From positions 248,001-312,000 of the forward strand of contig CAWHZD010000008.1 of NCBI GenBank assembly GCA_963833745.1: DNA of 64,000 nucleotides, written 5' to 3'. Below the pieces are notes generated by a model, which made no database searches, was not told the DNA's origin, and saw only the letters and a list, made by a program, of their open reading frames with translations. Positions 44,482-53,711 of this stretch are shown in pieces (position 1 is the stretch's first letter; each line of letters opens with the position of its first letter). The position numbers were made by a program, and so were the translations under genes. The stretch is from AP-15 sp963833745 (GTDB lineage: Bacteria; Pseudomonadota; Alphaproteobacteria; ATCC43930; CGMCC-115725).

Positions 44482-45897
44482 TCAGCCCGCCGACGGGTTT
44501 CCAGCGCTCGCCGAGCCCTGGAGCAGCACAGCCAAGCTAGTCACCGCTTCGTCGATCAGGCGTTCTTGATAGCGGTAGAACATCTCATCGCCCATCGGCG
44601 TGACCATCGAGCTGGCGTGGCGCTGACAACGGACGCGCAGTCGGGTCAGCTGGTCGAGGATACTCCGAGCGGCTGCTCGCGCGCCGGGTCCCGTCAGTAA
44701 CTCGCCGCCAGGTGCGCGAATTTGAGCATGAGTCAGCCCGGGATCGGTGAGTTCCTTTACTCGCCCCTCGAGCCTCTCGCGGGCGGAGTCTATCCGCCAG
44801 AGCCGAAAACGGCTGTATCCTTTCAACGCGTTAAATAGCACCGTTGCGGCCATCACAAGGTAGACCCAGTACACCGGCGACATCAGGTTGACCAGCCACG
44901 GGAAATAGACGTCCGCGATCTCCGGCTCGCCCTTGATAAAGAATTCGTGCGCCGCGGAAGCGAGCGGCAGAGCCGTGGCGGTGTTGATGTATTTTGGAGG
45001 ATTGCTTTGGATAAAGCCTGGCAGTTCCGCATTGAGCAACATCAGCAGCGCAACTCGCTCGGCTCGGTGAGCGCAGGAGTTGGCCACGATCAAGGTGTCG
45101 ACCCGGGCCACGGGCTTGTCCACCGCAGGTGTCGGGCGCACCAAATCGTAGAAGCCCGCCGGGATATGCCCCAGACCGAGCCAGGGGTGACGCGCCAGCA
45201 GTCCCTCGAGATCTGCAAAGGCCACGATGTCCAGATCGTACCTTTGGATGACGGTCCGTATAAGCCCGGCATCTTGCTCCATCACAAAGGCAGCAAGATC
45301 GAGCTTGCCGTCGCCGATCAACTGGGCCTGCTCGGCAAGCTCATGGTAAGAGAGCCGGACGCCTAACCCGCGCAGGTCCGGATCCTCAAACAGCTGGCGC
45401 AGGAGATATGCTGTGCCCGAGCCTTCGGGACCGATGCCGATCAATTTTCCCCGCAAATCGGCAAAGCTCACCAACGTTCGGTCTCGCCGCCCGAGCAGTA
45501 AGAGGGACTCGGGTTCTGGAAGCCGCCCCAACAATTCGAGGCCTGCATCGGCCGGTACGGGTATGCCATCCTGTACCAGGGCGAAGGCCGCGGTGCAGCG
45601 CTGCCCTTCTTGGGTCAAGCGATTGACGTTCTCGATCGAGCCTGCCGTCGGCACGACGATCAGGCTGCCGTGTCCTTGTTTGGCCCGCGTCGCCACGCGA
45701 GTGGCGAGGGTGTGGTAGTAACCACCCGGAACTCCCGACAAAAGCGATCCGCGCAGGTGGGCGTAATCGTGAGAGACGCCAAAGCTCGACGCGAATGCAG
45801 CGACCCCCGCGGCGGCGACCAGCAGCAGTAGGAAGCGCAGCAGCGCTTTGCCTCGCCAGAGGCCGGGAGAATTAGAGATCCGATCTGATAGACGCAT
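44482..45897 (-). CDS. TAXI-type receptor with two membrane anchors
   Basis: 471 aa from ATG 45897; the open frame reaches 45921. A membrane segment (ALLRFLLLLVAAAGVAAFAS) is followed by a TAXI-like (TRAP-associated extracytoplasmic immunogenic) binding domain: LLSGVPGGYYHTLATRVATR, then VVPTAGSIENVNRLTQEGQR and FADLRGKLIGIGPEGSGTAY. A second segment (SPVYWVYLVMAATVLFNALK) and a cytosolic helical tail (RIDSARERLEGRVKE) end it. Normal TAXI proteins are about 320 aa, secreted and paired with a TRAP permease. None is near, so it may act as a membrane-bound sensor. Confidence 0.8.
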   Translation of the reverse strand: MRLSDRISNSPGLWRGKALLRFLLLLVAAAGVAAFASSFGVSHDYAHLRGSLLSGVPGGYYHTLATRVATRAKQGHGSLIVVPTAGSIENVNRLTQEGQRCTAAFALVQDGIPVPADAGLELLGRLPEPESLLLLGRRDRTLVSFADLRGKLIGIGPEGSGTAYLLRQLFEDPDLRGLGVRLSYHELAEQAQLIGDGKLDLAAFVMEQDAGLIRTVIQRYDLDIVAFADLEGLLARHPWLGLGHIPAGFYDLVRPTPAVDKPVARVDTLIVANSCAHRAERVALLMLLNAELPGFIQSNPPKYINTATALPLASAAHEFFIKGEPEIADVYFPWLVNLMSPVYWVYLVMAATVLFNALKGYSRFRLWRIDSARERLEGRVKELTDPGLTHAQIRAPGGELLTGPGARAAARSILDQLTRLRVRCQRHASSMVTPMGDEMFYRYQERLIDEAVTSLAVLLQGSASAGNPSAG

Positions 45898-45946
45898 CGC
45901 CGTCGTGCAGCTCTGTCGCAAAGCAGCTACAATTCACCGCCCGCTG

Positions 45947-47164
45947 TCAGCGGTGGCGTCGCCCGAGCAGTACGCCGGCCAGTGTGACCACCGCCAATGT
46001 TCCAAAAAGCGTGGGCTCGGAGCCGGTGCGCATAATGCGGACCGCAGCGTCGATAGCCTCGTCGATATTCACCATCCGCCGGGTTGGGCGAACGGGTGCT
46101 CGGCCCCAGTCCGTCCCAGTCTGCCCCGCGGGGTGGGCCGCCGCGCCCCCGGCGAGACCTCCAGGGCGCGCCGCCGCGGTACCGGCCGCTTGACCCGAGA
46201 AGCCCCGGTAGTCCCGGCGGGCGGCGGCTCCCGTCGTTCCCCGACCAAACCGCTGACTTGTTGCCGCGTCGCGGTAGGCGACCCCCTGGCGGTGCACCGC
46301 GTTGTGCTGCCAAGTGTTGCCGGAGACCACGTTGCGATTGAGGTTGATGCGGTTGAATTGGTTCGAGTTGATCGAGATGTTGCCGCCGCCCCAATTGGGA
46401 CGCCCCCAGCCCCACAGCGAGCTGGTGACGGCGACCCCAGCCCCAAAGGCGAGACCGGTCGCAAGGCCGGCGGCCAAGCCGTAGCCGGCCGGCGGGGGAA
46501 AAGCGTAGGGCGGGTAGTCCCGATATGGCCAGGCGCCATAGGCCGTGCCCGGATCGTAGGAAGGCACATACACTTCCTGCGGATCGGCAGGCTCGATGGC
46601 GATCGTCGGCTCCTCGGTGATCGGGGCCACAATGGCCGGCGCTCCAGCGGCCGGAGCCGGCTGCGGCGATGCCTGCACCGTCACCTTTTGCTGCGGCGTC
46701 GATTTCAGGGTTCCCGCGGCTTGCGCCTTACGCCGTAGGGTTTGCACTGCAGCAAGGCAATCCTGCTCCTGGCCGAGAAACGCGTCTCCGTTTTTTTGCG
46801 TCCACTCGAGCTTGTCCGACATCATCTTGAGGACGCTGGGAAACGGCACCAGCGATTTGACGCTGGCGTCCCAGCTCTGCTGATCCAAGGCCTTGGTCAG
46901 GGCATCGCCGGTGAGCGCCGCGTTCTTCGGGTCCACGACCCAGCGCGCCGCCATGACGATCTCGAGCGGGTAGGTGGCAGCAGCGAGAATCTGGGCGACC
47001 AGCTCATCGGGATAGAGCGCTATCGGCGCCAGCAGCTGCTGAAGCTCTTCGGGCTTGAACGGCGGCGCACTCGCCGGTTCCGGCTGCTGCGCCGCCGCCA
47101 TGTGCATTAACACCAGGTTGAGACAGACAGCCACCGCGGCAACCAGTTGCAATGCGGATTTCAC
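45947..47164 (-). CDS. DUF3300-domain secreted protein
   Basis: 405 aa from GTG 47164, preceded by GGGAGGAT; the longer open frame to 47428 runs over pqiC antisense. A signal peptide (LQLVAAVAVCLNLVLMHMAA) precedes the DUF3300 domain: EELQQLLAPIALYPDELVAQ, ILAAATYPLEIVMAARWV and LVPFPSVLKMMSDKLEWTQK. The central part has a Gly/Pro-rich stretch with a glycine zipper (AAGLATGLAFGAGVAV). The C-terminus is rich in Asn/Arg (INSNQFNRINLNRNVVSGN). Its function is unknown; it is a widespread envelope protein. Confidence 0.88.
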   Translation of the reverse strand: MKSALQLVAAVAVCLNLVLMHMAAAQQPEPASAPPFKPEELQQLLAPIALYPDELVAQILAAATYPLEIVMAARWVVDPKNAALTGDALTKALDQQSWDASVKSLVPFPSVLKMMSDKLEWTQKNGDAFLGQEQDCLAAVQTLRRKAQAAGTLKSTPQQKVTVQASPQPAPAAGAPAIVAPITEEPTIAIEPADPQEVYVPSYDPGTAYGAWPYRDYPPYAFPPPAGYGLAAGLATGLAFGAGVAVTSSLWGWGRPNWGGGNISINSNQFNRINLNRNVVSGNTWQHNAVHRQGVAYRDAATSQRFGRGTTGAAARRDYRGFSGQAAGTAAARPGGLAGGAAAHPAGQTGTDWGRAPVRPTRRMVNIDEAIDAAVRIMRTGSEPTLFGTLAVVTLAGVLLGRRHR

Positions 47165-47262
47165 TCGATCCTCCCTCAGGTTCAGTCGCCCGATCTCGCC
47201 GATCCCACAGCGCCGGCCTTGATTCTCGCCCAGCTCGATCGCCCTGATTTTCGGCCCGAAGG

Positions 47263-47898
47263 TCAGCTTGCCGTGCTCCGGCGAGGCTTCGGCCTGCCAT
47301 CTCCGGCGTCTGGCGTCGCGGCCGCGACCGCGTCGCCGATCCGGCTCGCCAGCACCGCCACGGCCTGCCGCAGCGCCGTCACCCGCTTGGCGGGGTCGGC
47401 GGCGTCGCCGGACGGCACCTTGATCCACTCGCGCCGGCTCGCAGCGAGGCGGTCGCTCGGCCCCGCCAGCAAGGTCCAGCGCGCATCCAACACCGCGTCG
47501 CCGTGCTCATCCACATCGAAACGGATCACATCGAGCGCCACCCGCCATCCCGGTGTGGCGTAATGTGCAACCGGCGTCGCCATCACCCGGTCGGCGCCGA
47601 ACCGGTGCGCGAGGTCGTCCACGAGCGCACGTTGAATGAGGTCGGCGGGCGGATCGCTCCATACTTCGAACTCATGGATCGAGATGCGGCTGCCGGCGCC
47701 GCGCGTGACCATCTGCGTGCGGTCGAAATAGCCGGCGACCGTGGGCTTATCGACCCAGATCAGCGCCCCGCCGCGCGACGGCGCGGCGGCGGCCGGCGCG
47801 TCCGGCACCCGCGGCGAGAGGTCGAACACCTGGGTCGGCGGCGATCCGCAAGCGGCAAGCAGCAGCGCCGCCGCGGCCGCGAGCCGATGCGTCCTCAT
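47263..47898 (-). CDS. pqiC: ABC-type transport auxiliary lipoprotein (PqiC-like)
   Basis: 211 aa. Signal peptide with lipobox LLLAACG; the core QVFDLSPRVPDAPA, LIWVDKPTVAGYFDRTQMVT and FEVWSDPPADLIQRALVDDL matches the outer-membrane lipoprotein family that partners MCE proteins. ATG 47898 overlaps the MCE stop by 4 bp. With MCE it would help lipid traffic across the periplasm. No permease or ATPase is adjacent. Confidence 0.85.
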   Translation of the reverse strand: MRTHRLAAAAALLLAACGSPPTQVFDLSPRVPDAPAAAAPSRGGALIWVDKPTVAGYFDRTQMVTRGAGSRISIHEFEVWSDPPADLIQRALVDDLAHRFGADRVMATPVAHYATPGWRVALDVIRFDVDEHGDAVLDARWTLLAGPSDRLAASRREWIKVPSGDAADPAKRVTALRQAVAVLASRIGDAVAAATPDAGDGRPKPRRSTAS

Positions 47899-48831
47899 CG
47901 CCGGTTGTCCGACTTGCCGGTGATCAGCGCATTGGGATTGCGTTCGAGATATTCCGCCATCAATCGCATCGAACGCGCCGCGCCGTCCATCTGCTGCACC
48001 AAGCCGCGCAGATCGGCCAGCAGAGGCGACCGGTCGCCGACTTGCCGGTCGATCGTGGCAACCGTCTGCCCGGCATGGTCGATCAGCCGGTTCGTCGACC
48101 GCACCGTCTCGTTGAGATTGCCGATCAGCGCATCGGAGCGCGCGCCGAGGCGATCGACCATGCTGCGCAGCTCCGCCGAGGCGCCCCGCAGCTCCTCCAG
48201 CGCGCCGCGCAGCTCCGGCCCGGTGACGAGCTGCTTTAGCGCCGCCATCGAGTTCCTGCATCTGGGCGAACACTTGATCGATCGGCGCATTGGCAAGCTT
48301 GGCGATCAGCGGCTGGAGCTGCTGCGCGATCCTTTCTCGCTGCGTCGGCCCTGCCGGCAGTCCCGGCACTTTCCCGCTCCGGTCCAACCTCGCCGGCGCC
48401 GCGCCGGGCTCGATATCGAGCGTGACGATCGCATCGCCGCCTAGCAGCTGCGCGTCCGTAACCTGCGCGCGCAACCCGCGCCGCACCAGCACATCGGCCG
48501 CGTCGTACACCTCTGCGGCGGTGCGCGGGTGCGTGCCGGCAGCAGGAAACAGGCTCGGCTGCAGGACGATTGCGACCGGCGCGACGAAGCTGTTGCGGTC
48601 GGGATCGTAGTCAACGCCAACACTCGTCACCTCGCCGATGCGGATGCCTCGAATCTCCACCGGCGCACCCGGCGCGAGCCCGCGCACCGTGCCGCCGAAG
48701 CGGATCAGGAAGGGTACGCCGTCGACGACCGGCGCAACCTCGGCACTCGCTGCCGATGCGAAGGTGGCACACAGGACCAACAAGACAGCGACCGCCCGCA
48801 GGCGGGGCGGCAATGATCGTTCTGGTCGCAT
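47895..48831 (-). CDS. MCE (MlaD/PqiB-like) protein, frameshifted as sequenced
   Basis: From ATG 48831: signal peptide (AVAVLLVLCATFASAASA) and a single MCE domain (VDGVPFLIRFGGTVRGLAPG, PVEIRGIRIGEVTSVGVDYD). A helical tail changes frame near 48241-48250: GAT-GGCGGCG should be GAT-GCGGCG. The correct continuation ALKQLVTGPELRGALEELRG, ASAELRSMVDRL and MAEYLERNPNALITGKSD is in the next frame, ending TGA 47895. Because of the extra G the wrong frame stays open into pqiC, giving a false 544-aa fusion. MCE proteins shuttle lipids between membranes. Confidence 0.85.
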
Positions 48832-49079
48832 CTGCTCGGCGTTCAGCACCCCATTGTCTGACTGATCCCTGCGTTGGGTTGACGCGACGTGGACCATTTC
48901 GGCACTCTCACCAGTCGCCGTAAGTCGCCTGAAGAAAGTTGCTGCCCAGCCTCGCCGGCGAGCGCCGACAAGGCCGCGACGGCAACGGCAGACAAGCCTG
49001 AACGAACGACACGCCCTAGTCTGGCCCCGGATTGGCTTTGTCGGTGGACCGGTGGCGAACGAGACTAATAATTCAGCCC
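48832..49079. other. Intergenic region
   Basis: About 250 bp between the MCE start and the 3' end of the Asn-rich gene. I see no gene or strong hairpin. Confidence 0.5.
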
Positions 49080-49541
49080 TCAGTAGCCGTTGCCGTTTGG
49101 ATAATATTGATAGGGTGGTGGTGGCGGATAGTAAGTAGAAGAAGCGGCGGCGGCGCTCGTCGCCATCGCCGTCACCCCTGCGCCCACCGCGACGCCAGCG
49201 GAAACCCCGCCCCAGTTAGGCCCGTAAGATCCACCTCCGTAATAGCCGCGATTGACCGAGACGTTCCGGTTCACGTTCACATTCCGGTTCACCGAGACGT
49301 TGCGGTTCGAGGAGACGTCGCCGCGAAAGCTGCGGCTATCGAAGCTGCCTCGGTTGACGCTGGCCCGGTTGACATTGGCCTGGTTGCCACCAGCGCGATC
49401 GGCACGAGGTTGATCAGTCCGACCTTCGAACCTTTGGCCAAAGCCGCTCCGCAGCACCAATGAGGAGGCGTTACCAATCGTTCTCGAAAACGCCGTTTGG
49501 GTTGCGCCGGTGACCCTGCCGCCAGGTAGCGGCGACGCCAA
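49080..49541 (-). CDS. Asn/Gly-rich protein with NRNV repeats
   Basis: Up to 153 aa. It contains about four repeats of NRNVxV (SSNRNVSVNRNVNVNRNVSV) followed by YYGGGSYGPNWGG, a glycine/alanine glycine-zipper segment (AGVAVGAGVTAMATSAAAAS) and a Tyr/Pro-rich tail. This style is common in secreted alphaproteobacterial envelope proteins, and the glycine-zipper and Asn-rich parts resemble the tail of the DUF3300 protein. There is no signal peptide on the visible N-terminus, so the true start may be further upstream in another frame or the gene may be broken at its 5' end. Confidence 0.45.
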   Translation of the reverse strand: MASPLPGGRVTGATQTAFSRTIGNASSLVLRSGFGQRFEGRTDQPRADRAGGNQANVNRASVNRGSFDSRSFRGDVSSNRNVSVNRNVNVNRNVSVNRGYYGGGSYGPNWGGVSAGVAVGAGVTAMATSAAAASSTYYPPPPPYQYYPNGNGY

Positions 49542-49574
49542 AGATCCGCTCGACCCAAAGCAGGCGGCGGCGGC

Positions 49575-49862
49575 TCAGCGTCCCCTCCGCGAGGAACATA
49601 GCCCCTGGCGCGGCGGAGCGGCGTCTTCCTCTCGCGGACTGCGCCGCTCGCCCGGCCCGGCCGCCCCCTCGCCGTCCGAACCGGCGCGACGCCGGCCCTG
49701 CCGGATAGCACGGGCCCGATCAATCAGCGCCAGGGCATACCGGGTGAGCCGATCGCTCTCGTCGGGGTCTTTTTCACGAACGGCGCTCTGCAACGCCTCG
49801 ACAGCGGCGCTACGGAGCTGTGTCGGGTTTTCTTCTTCCTTTTCCGGTTCAAGATCGGCCAT
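49575..49862 (-). CDS. Small acidic/basic hypothetical protein
   Basis: 95 aa from ATG 49862. The N-terminal half looks helical (MADLEPEKEEENPTQLRSAA, VEALQSAVREKDPDESDRLT, RYALALIDRARAIRQG), while the C-terminal half is Arg/Gly-rich. The helical part looks like a real small protein; the tail may be a frameshifted read-through. The family is not recognised. Confidence 0.45.
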   Translation of the reverse strand: MADLEPEKEEENPTQLRSAAVEALQSAVREKDPDESDRLTRYALALIDRARAIRQGRRRAGSDGEGAAGPGERRSPREEDAAPPRQGLCSSRRGR

Positions 49863-50109
49863 GGCGGCGCAGTGGGTGATCGCAGCGTATCGTAAACAAT
49901 TGCGGCGCCGGGCGATTGGAGCGGCTTGCGGTCTCGGTATCAGATCTTTGCGGGACATTGGCAGGGTTGTGATGGCCGGCGCGCTTCGCGGCTGGACGAC
50001 ACGGAGCGGGCGGCGCCGCAAGCGCACGAGCTGACGCAGGTATTTGGCGGCGACGACAAGCAGGCTCGCGAGGATCCACCAGGGCGCAGCACAGCTGGCG
50101 CCGGCCGGC

Positions 50110-50994
50110 CTACGCCAGCGCGGCGCGGTAGCGGCCGGGGGTTACACCCGCCTCGCGGCGGAAGATCGATGTCAGATGACTCTGGTCGGCGAACCCGGCC
50201 TGTTGGGCGATCTGCGCGAGGGGCTGATTGGTTGCGCGTATCAGACCCTTCGCCCGTTCGAGCCGGCGCTGCATCACAAAGCGCTGCGGACCGACCCCGA
50301 CCGCCTGCTTGAACGAGCGGCTGAAGTGATAGGAGCTGAGACAGGCCACCTCGGCGAGATCCGTCAAGGTCAGTCGACCGTCCAGATGGGTTTCGATATA
50401 GTCCTGCACCCGCTTCAGGCGCGCGCGCGAAAGCCCGCTCGACGGCTCCGGCAGGAGCGCCGACGGATCGACCGAACGCCGGGTGACTTGCACGGCGAGT
50501 GCCATGTTGAGCGCGTCGGCGAGGATGCCGTCGATGAACCCACCGTCGAGTTCGTTGGCAATCGTCAGCGCGATCTGCGAAATCAGCGGATCTCCAAAAG
50601 CGTCTTGCGCCTCGAAATGGACGGTTCTCCCGCGCACCAATTCGGGGACCAGACTGTCGTAGGTCTTACGAGTTTGCAGGATCTGGATAAACCGGCCGCC
50701 GCATAAATCGCTCCACAATTTCCGGTCGCGCGGGCGAAACGCGATGTCGCCGGGACGAAGTCGATATTCCTCGACGGGCCCATCGTCGCTTTGCTTTACG
50801 CCGCAGATGTCGGCCAGGACATAGCTGATCCGATAACAGTCGCTGCGCCAAACCACTTCACCCGGGGGCCGGCGAAAGACACCGACGGACATCCGTCCCC
50901 AGGATCGGCTGTTCTCTTCGCTGACCGGAGCGCGACCATCGGTAATCGGACCCGGATGGACAGCTCGGTTCGGATCGGGACGCAATGCTGTCAC
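50110..50994 (-). CDS. AraC-family transcriptional regulator
   Basis: 294 aa. The C-terminal double helix-turn-helix is intact: RVQDYIETHLDGRLTLTDLA, CLSSYHFSRSFKQAVGVGPQ, QIAQQAGFADQSHLTSIFRR and EAGVTPGRYRAALA. The N-terminal part (YRISYVLADICGVKQSDDG, YRLRPGDIAFRPRDRKLW) is a cupin-like sensing domain. It lies close to a decayed paralogue (51098-51993). The longest start (50994) is given; targets are unknown. Confidence 0.92.
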   Translation of the reverse strand: MTALRPDPNRAVHPGPITDGRAPVSEENSRSWGRMSVGVFRRPPGEVVWRSDCYRISYVLADICGVKQSDDGPVEEYRLRPGDIAFRPRDRKLWSDLCGGRFIQILQTRKTYDSLVPELVRGRTVHFEAQDAFGDPLISQIALTIANELDGGFIDGILADALNMALAVQVTRRSVDPSALLPEPSSGLSRARLKRVQDYIETHLDGRLTLTDLAEVACLSSYHFSRSFKQAVGVGPQRFVMQRRLERAKGLIRATNQPLAQIAQQAGFADQSHLTSIFRREAGVTPGRYRAALA

Positions 50995-51097
50995 CTGTTA
51001 AGTTATGGGCGTCCCTCGCGGGGGTTAATTGCAGATGATTGCGGTTTAATATGAAATCCTTGCGGTGCGACGGCGCGACGTCGAGATTCCGGTCGGT

Positions 51098-51993
51098 TTA
51101 GGCCAGTTCGGCGCGATATCGGGCCGGCGTCACCCCGGTCTCGCGACGGAAGAGGGATGTCAGATGGCTCTGGTCGGTGAAGCGCGATCAACGCCAGCTG
51201 CCGATTGGTCCGCCGCATCAGAGTCTTTGCGCGTTCTATCCGCCGTTGGACGACGTAGCGCTGTGTGCCGATGCCGACCGCCTCCTTGAACGAGCGGCTG
51301 AAGTGATATGGGCTCAGACAGGCGATGTCGGCGAGGACGGTGAGCGAAAGGTCGTCGTCGATATGCGCCTCGATGTAGTCGCAGACGCGCCGCAATCGCT
51401 CCGGCGCCAGGCCCTTGTTGCCGATCGGCAGCGGGAGGCGCCCGACAAACCGCCGGGCAATGCGGATGCACAACGCAGTGCCCAGGCTTTCGACCATGAT
51501 CTTGTCAGCGAAGCCGCCTGCGATCTCCTGCGCTAAAGTCATGACGATTCTGCTCAGCAAAGGATCTTCGAACGGGAACAGGAAATCGAAGATGTTTGCT
51601 GACGCAGCAAGCTCTGGGAGCAAGGCCGAATACACAGCGGTATCCCAGAGAACCTGATGGAACCTTGCTGCGGGTTGAACGCTCCGGACCGTAACGCCGG
51701 CCGGACTAAATGCCAGAGTACCCGGCGCGCAGGGCAGAATTTCCCGGGTGCGTCCGCGCTCGACCTGGATCAGAAGCGGCGGGAGCGGATCCGGGGTGAG
51801 AACGATTTCGATGGCGGTCGCCTCGCGATATGAATTCGCCGGCGTCCCGGTGGTAGTCCACTACCGTGAACGAGGCCCAGGATTCGATCTTGAAGATTCT
51901 TAGTTCAGGTTGCCGGGCCGAGCTGCCGAGCAGCTGCGGTCCCACGCCGGGCGCAGGATCGGTCGTGCTCCCCCGTTCGCTCGATGCATGCAT
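51098..51993 (-). pseudogene. AraC-family regulator, multiply frameshifted paralogue
   Basis: At least three frames assemble a full AraC protein. MHASSERGSTTDPAPGVGPQ to TVVDYHRDAGEF is in one. REATAIEIVLTPDPLPPLL to VYSALLPELAASANIFDFL and RVCDYIEAHIDDDLSLTVLA, SPYHFSRSFKEAVGIGTQRY is in the next. The last helix FTDQSHLTSLFRRETGVTP, ARYRAELA is in a third. Breaks lie near 51825-51845 and 51175-51190; the second also lacks about 11 bp (QQAG in the sister gene). It clearly resembles the neighbour at 50110-50994, so it is a degenerate tandem duplicate. Confidence 0.8.
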
Positions 51994-52124
51994 ATTCGTC
52001 CCTGGTATCGTGATCCCAGGGGATCGGCTAAATGAACTTAGCCCCGACCCTCAGGCGCTCTGGCAGATTACGCCCATAAAACTACATTCCTTGTGTCAGT
52101 CCGGTGAATTTTATTAAAATTTTG

Positions 52125-53161
52125 CCCGCTTACCATCGACACTCAGCAAGTAATAGGCTAATATCATCCTGAAAACACGACGATTTTCAGGGTGAAGTAA
52201 TGCCTCGTAACCGCGTGCAGCACCAGAAGGGCCTCTCGGACGATGCGTTCGAGCAGCGCTATCCGGACGAAGAGGCATGCCGCAAGGCGTGGTTCGTCTG
52301 GCGCTGGCCGGAGGGCTTCAAGTGTCCGCGGTGCGCATCGACAAAGTATTCCGAGATCCAGGGCCGTCAACTGCTTCAGTGCCGGCGATGCCGGTACCAG
52401 ACATCGCTGATCGCCGGCACCGTTTTGCAGGGCACCAAGCTGCCGATGCGGCTGTGGTTCCGCGCCATGCATCTGCTTGGCCAGGGCAAGAAGGGAATAT
52501 CCAACATCGAGTTGGGCCGGCGGCTGGGGATCTCGACCAACGCTGCCTGGCGGCTTCAGCACAAGCTGATGCAGGCCATGCTCGAGCGCGACCGTCGTTA
52601 CAAGCTCGGCGCCGCCGGCCCGCGGATCGAGATCGACGACGCTTACATCGGCGGCGAGCGCACCGGCGAAGGGTCTGGGCGCGGCCGGCGCGGCCACACC
52701 CCTTTTATTGTCGCGATCGAGACCTCCGATGACGGTCGGCCGCTACACGCTCGCTTGCAGGTGGTGCGTGGCTTCCGAGCCGGTGAAACCAAGCGTTTGT
52801 GCTCCGCTGTCGAGGCCGGAACCACCGTTGTCAGCGACGGCGGCCAGTGGTTTCGCTGCATCGCCGAACAGCCGGGCATCGTCCATCAACGGCACGTCAC
52901 CGGCTCCGGTCGCAGGTCGGCGCGCCACCCTGCCTTCCGCTGGGCGAACACGGTGCTGGCCAATGTCAAAAACAGCCTCTTGGCCACCCATCGCGTGGTC
53001 GGCGCCAAACATCTGCCACGTTACCTCGCCGCCTTCGCCTGGCGCTTCAACCGCCGCTTTGTTTTAAAAACCATCCACGAGCGCCTCGCCATCGCGGCAA
53101 TCACCACCCCACCAATGCCATACCGCCTCCTCAAATTGGCTGAGGCACGATGGTAAGCGGG
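52125..53161 (+). mobile_element. IS1595-family (ISXO2-like) insertion sequence, copy 2 (intact)
   Basis: 1037 bp with the same terminal inverted repeats as copy 1 (CCCGCTTACCATCG at both ends). The 8-bp target duplication is AAATTTTG (52117-52124 and 53162-53169). It is inserted in AT-rich non-coding DNA upstream of the decayed AraC gene. It is essentially identical to 31356-32394 apart from the 2-bp difference, so transposition was recent. Confidence 0.96.
52200..53156 (+). CDS. ISXO2-like transposase, intact
   Basis: 318 aa. The N-terminal zinc ribbon (CPRCASTKYSEIQGRQLLQC, then RRCRYQ) is followed by a helical region (LWFRAMHLLGQGKKGISNIE) and a DDE catalytic domain: IDDAYIGGERTGEGSGRGRR, VVSDGGQWFRCIAEQ and the later His/Glu region in RQVTGSGRR-like residues. 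ATG 52200 follows AGGGTGAAGT. The stop lies inside the right inverted repeat. It may also serve the frameshifted copy in mntP in trans. Confidence 0.93.
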   Translation: MPRNRVQHQKGLSDDAFEQRYPDEEACRKAWFVWRWPEGFKCPRCASTKYSEIQGRQLLQCRRCRYQTSLIAGTVLQGTKLPMRLWFRAMHLLGQGKKGISNIELGRRLGISTNAAWRLQHKLMQAMLERDRRYKLGAAGPRIEIDDAYIGGERTGEGSGRGRRGHTPFIVAIETSDDGRPLHARLQVVRGFRAGETKRLCSAVEAGTTVVSDGGQWFRCIAEQPGIVHQRHVTGSGRRSARHPAFRWANTVLANVKNSLLATHRVVGAKHLPRYLAAFAWRFNRRFVLKTIHERLAIAAITTPPMPYRLLKLAEARW

Positions 53162-53711
53162 AAATTTTGTAACAAAAATGCATCGACTCGAATCACGGGA
53201 GGACGCGCACCGCAATCAGCTACGTTAGCTTGATGTGCCTTGGAACATTCATATTATACAATACGATGGCAAAGGGATCGCCTCTGTGACGGTATGAGAA
53301 CTTTCTGTAAATTTTTGTAAAATTGTACGCATCACGGAATTTAAAAAGGATGCCCCGTCACTGACAATTCGCCCGGGTCGGTCACCTGAGGTCACCCGGT
53401 GGTTGGGGCTGCGCGCGTTTGACCCGGAGTTGGATCAGCTGGGCGACGAAACACTCGGCGATCCCGCCCCCTTCGTAGTGGTACGCACCTGACACTTGTC
53501 ACTCGCGGTGTCGGTCAGGCGCCTTCCCGGCGAAGGCCGGGATCCATGGCGCCATGGGCACCGGCCGGAGCTTGTCCTCGGGCCGGCCAATGGCCGGACC
53601 CGTGGGCCGGTGTGACAATTTTTTGGATGTGACCTGTCAGAACTGGTCCACTAGGACAGCGGCCGAAATCTATCAGTCATTACGCTCAGTGTATTCTCTC
53701 GGTGCTGTCGC
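53162..53711. other. Intergenic stretch between two IS elements
   Basis: About 550 bp. It starts AT-rich (original target DNA) and becomes GC-rich. Near 53519-53552 a palindrome-like repeat CTTCCCGGCGAAGGCCGGGA resembles the REP type. A plus-strand frame ending at TGA 53490-53492 reads RSPEVTRWLGLRAFDPELDQ, perhaps the tail of a lost gene, but it has no start. I see no intact gene. Confidence 0.45.

Noticed and set aside
47263..48897. 544-aa MCE-PqiC fusion protein
   Set aside because: The middle third is out-of-frame low-complexity sequence; the correct MCE tail is in the neighbouring frame and overlaps pqiC by ATGA.
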